A stretch of DNA of 64,000 bases, taken from NCBI GenBank assembly GCA_016721015.1, contig JADKJL010000013.1, forward strand, positions 62,001 to 126,000, in the 5' to 3' direction. The position numbers were made by a program, and so were the translations under genes. The stretch is from Lysobacterales bacterium (GTDB lineage: Bacteria; Pseudomonadota; Gammaproteobacteria; Xanthomonadales; Rhodanobacteraceae). Positions 63,443 through 64,000 of this stretch are shown here, piece by piece. Each line of letters begins with the position of its first letter. The stretch's first letter is position 1. A model generated the notes under the pieces. The model saw only the letters and a list, made by a program, of their open reading frames with translations, was not told the origin of the DNA and made no database searches.

Positions 63443-64000
63443 ATGTTGAAATTATCACGTTTTACCGCGATTCCAGTTGCCATCGCCTTGGCAATGAGTG
63501 CGCCCGGCGCATTTGCACAAAGCGGCTTTTCGCACTCGACATCCGAGCTGCCCAAGCCTCAGCGCCAGGTGGTTATGCCGCTTGGAACGGCCTGCGGCTC
63601 GATCACGCTGACCCAGTCGACCTCGCAGGCGATCACGGCTGGGAGTTCGGTATCGTGCAACACGGGTGGCGTGCACGCAGAGAATTCCTATTACCGGTCA
63701 TTCCCGCTGAGCGCCGACATCAATGTCTGCCAGGTTCAATTCGGTATTGAGACGGCCGCCGCCGCCGCTGGCGGGTCGCAGCCGGTCACCGTGAACCTTT
63801 ACACCGGTGCCGGTGCATTTCCCGGAGCATTCGGCTCGTACACGCAGATTGCCACCACGGCACTCAGCGTACCTGACCAGGCTGCCTCCATCTTTCCGGC
63901 GACCATCAGCGGGCTGGCCGCAGCCGGATCCAATCTGGTGGTCGAAGTCCTGACTCCGGACGCTGCCGGATCGGGTGATTCGTTCTTCATCGGCTCCAAT
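63443..64000 (+). CDS. exported protein, N-terminal part
   Basis: The first 186 codons run off the end of the window. A signal peptide ends AMSAPGAFAQS (about residue 26). The mature part is Ser/Thr/Ala/Gly-rich and looks beta-structured (VCQVQFGIETAAAAAG, then VTVNLYTGAGAFPGAFGSYT), with two to three Cys. No family is recognised. It may carry the same IFxDGFE-type tail as the secreted protein at 58.6 kb, but the end is not visible. Confidence 0.75.
   Translation, partial: MLKLSRFTAIPVAIALAMSAPGAFAQSGFSHSTSELPKPQRQVVMPLGTACGSITLTQSTSQAITAGSSVSCNTGGVHAENSYYRSFPLSADINVCQVQFGIETAAAAAGGSQPVTVNLYTGAGAFPGAFGSYTQIATTALSVPDQAASIFPATISGLAAAGSNLVVEVLTPDAAGSGDSFFIGSN

Overview
The window reads as chromosome of a high-GC gammaproteobacterium of the order Lysobacterales (Xanthomonadales). 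This is inferred from the map-glnD-dapD-arsC-like-dapE order, an rmlA-rmlC-rmlD-manC (xanB-type) block, a type IV pilus gene set with a TfpX/TfpZ-type pilin accessory gene, and abundant REP-like palindromes starting GTGGGAGCGRCTTCAGYCGC. No insertion sequence, prophage, CRISPR array or plasmid function is visible, so it looks like core chromosome with some repeat-rich gaps.

Layout. 0-2.6 kb: the end of a Rieske protein, then a BlaI-type repressor coupled to an M56 membrane protease with a TonB-like C-terminus. 2.8-6.5 kb (minus): an SLC13 permease, trmB, thiG and thiS. 6.8-9.1 kb: a large FecR/DUF6600-type secreted protein. 9.3-13.6 kb: tRNA-Gly, rimK, a possible small RNA, a two-component pair and ilvE. 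13.6-17.3 kb: a DUF4124-like secreted protein, an asparagine-codon-rich leader ORF with an attenuator-like hairpin set, three 95-bp tandem repeats, asnB and a dienelactone hydrolase. 17.5-21.4 kb: nucleotide-sugar genes (dTDP-rhamnose and GDP-mannose supply), with rmlC frameshifted. 21.4-26.8 kb: an S9 peptidase, pgi, lspA and ispH.

27-42.3 kb is mainly type IV pilus: a minor pilin/PilY1 operon (fimT-pilV-pilW-pilX-pilY1-pilE), two tRNA genes (Thr, Val) behind a near-consensus promoter, a small secreted protein, then minus-strand pilD, pilC, pilB and pilA with a convincing sigma-54 promoter. A frameshifted pilin accessory gene lies upstream of pilA on the same strand. Together they cover prepilin processing (PilD), the assembly platform and motor (PilC, PilB), the major pilin and the tip/adhesin complex. 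The retraction ATPase and the PilMNOPQ set are not here.

42.4-43.8 kb is a nested REP-like repeat field. 43.9-47.9 kb: a SulP transporter, a metallophosphoesterase and a protein kinase fused to a universal stress domain. 48-56.3 kb: tsf and rpsB (translation), map, glnD (nitrogen signalling), dapD, an ArsC/Spx-like protein and dapE (lysine/peptidoglycan precursors). 56.6-64 kb: a secreted five-heme cytochrome-like protein, a large secreted protein ending in an IFQDGFE motif, a penicillin acylase-family enzyme and the start of another secreted protein.

The observations I rate highest are the Asn-codon leader and attenuator-like fold upstream of asnB, the nested repeat field, the two frameshifts at short G/C or A runs (rmlC, tfpX/Z), the candidate small RNA upstream of the response regulator, and the IFxxxFE/D tails on neighbouring secreted proteins.
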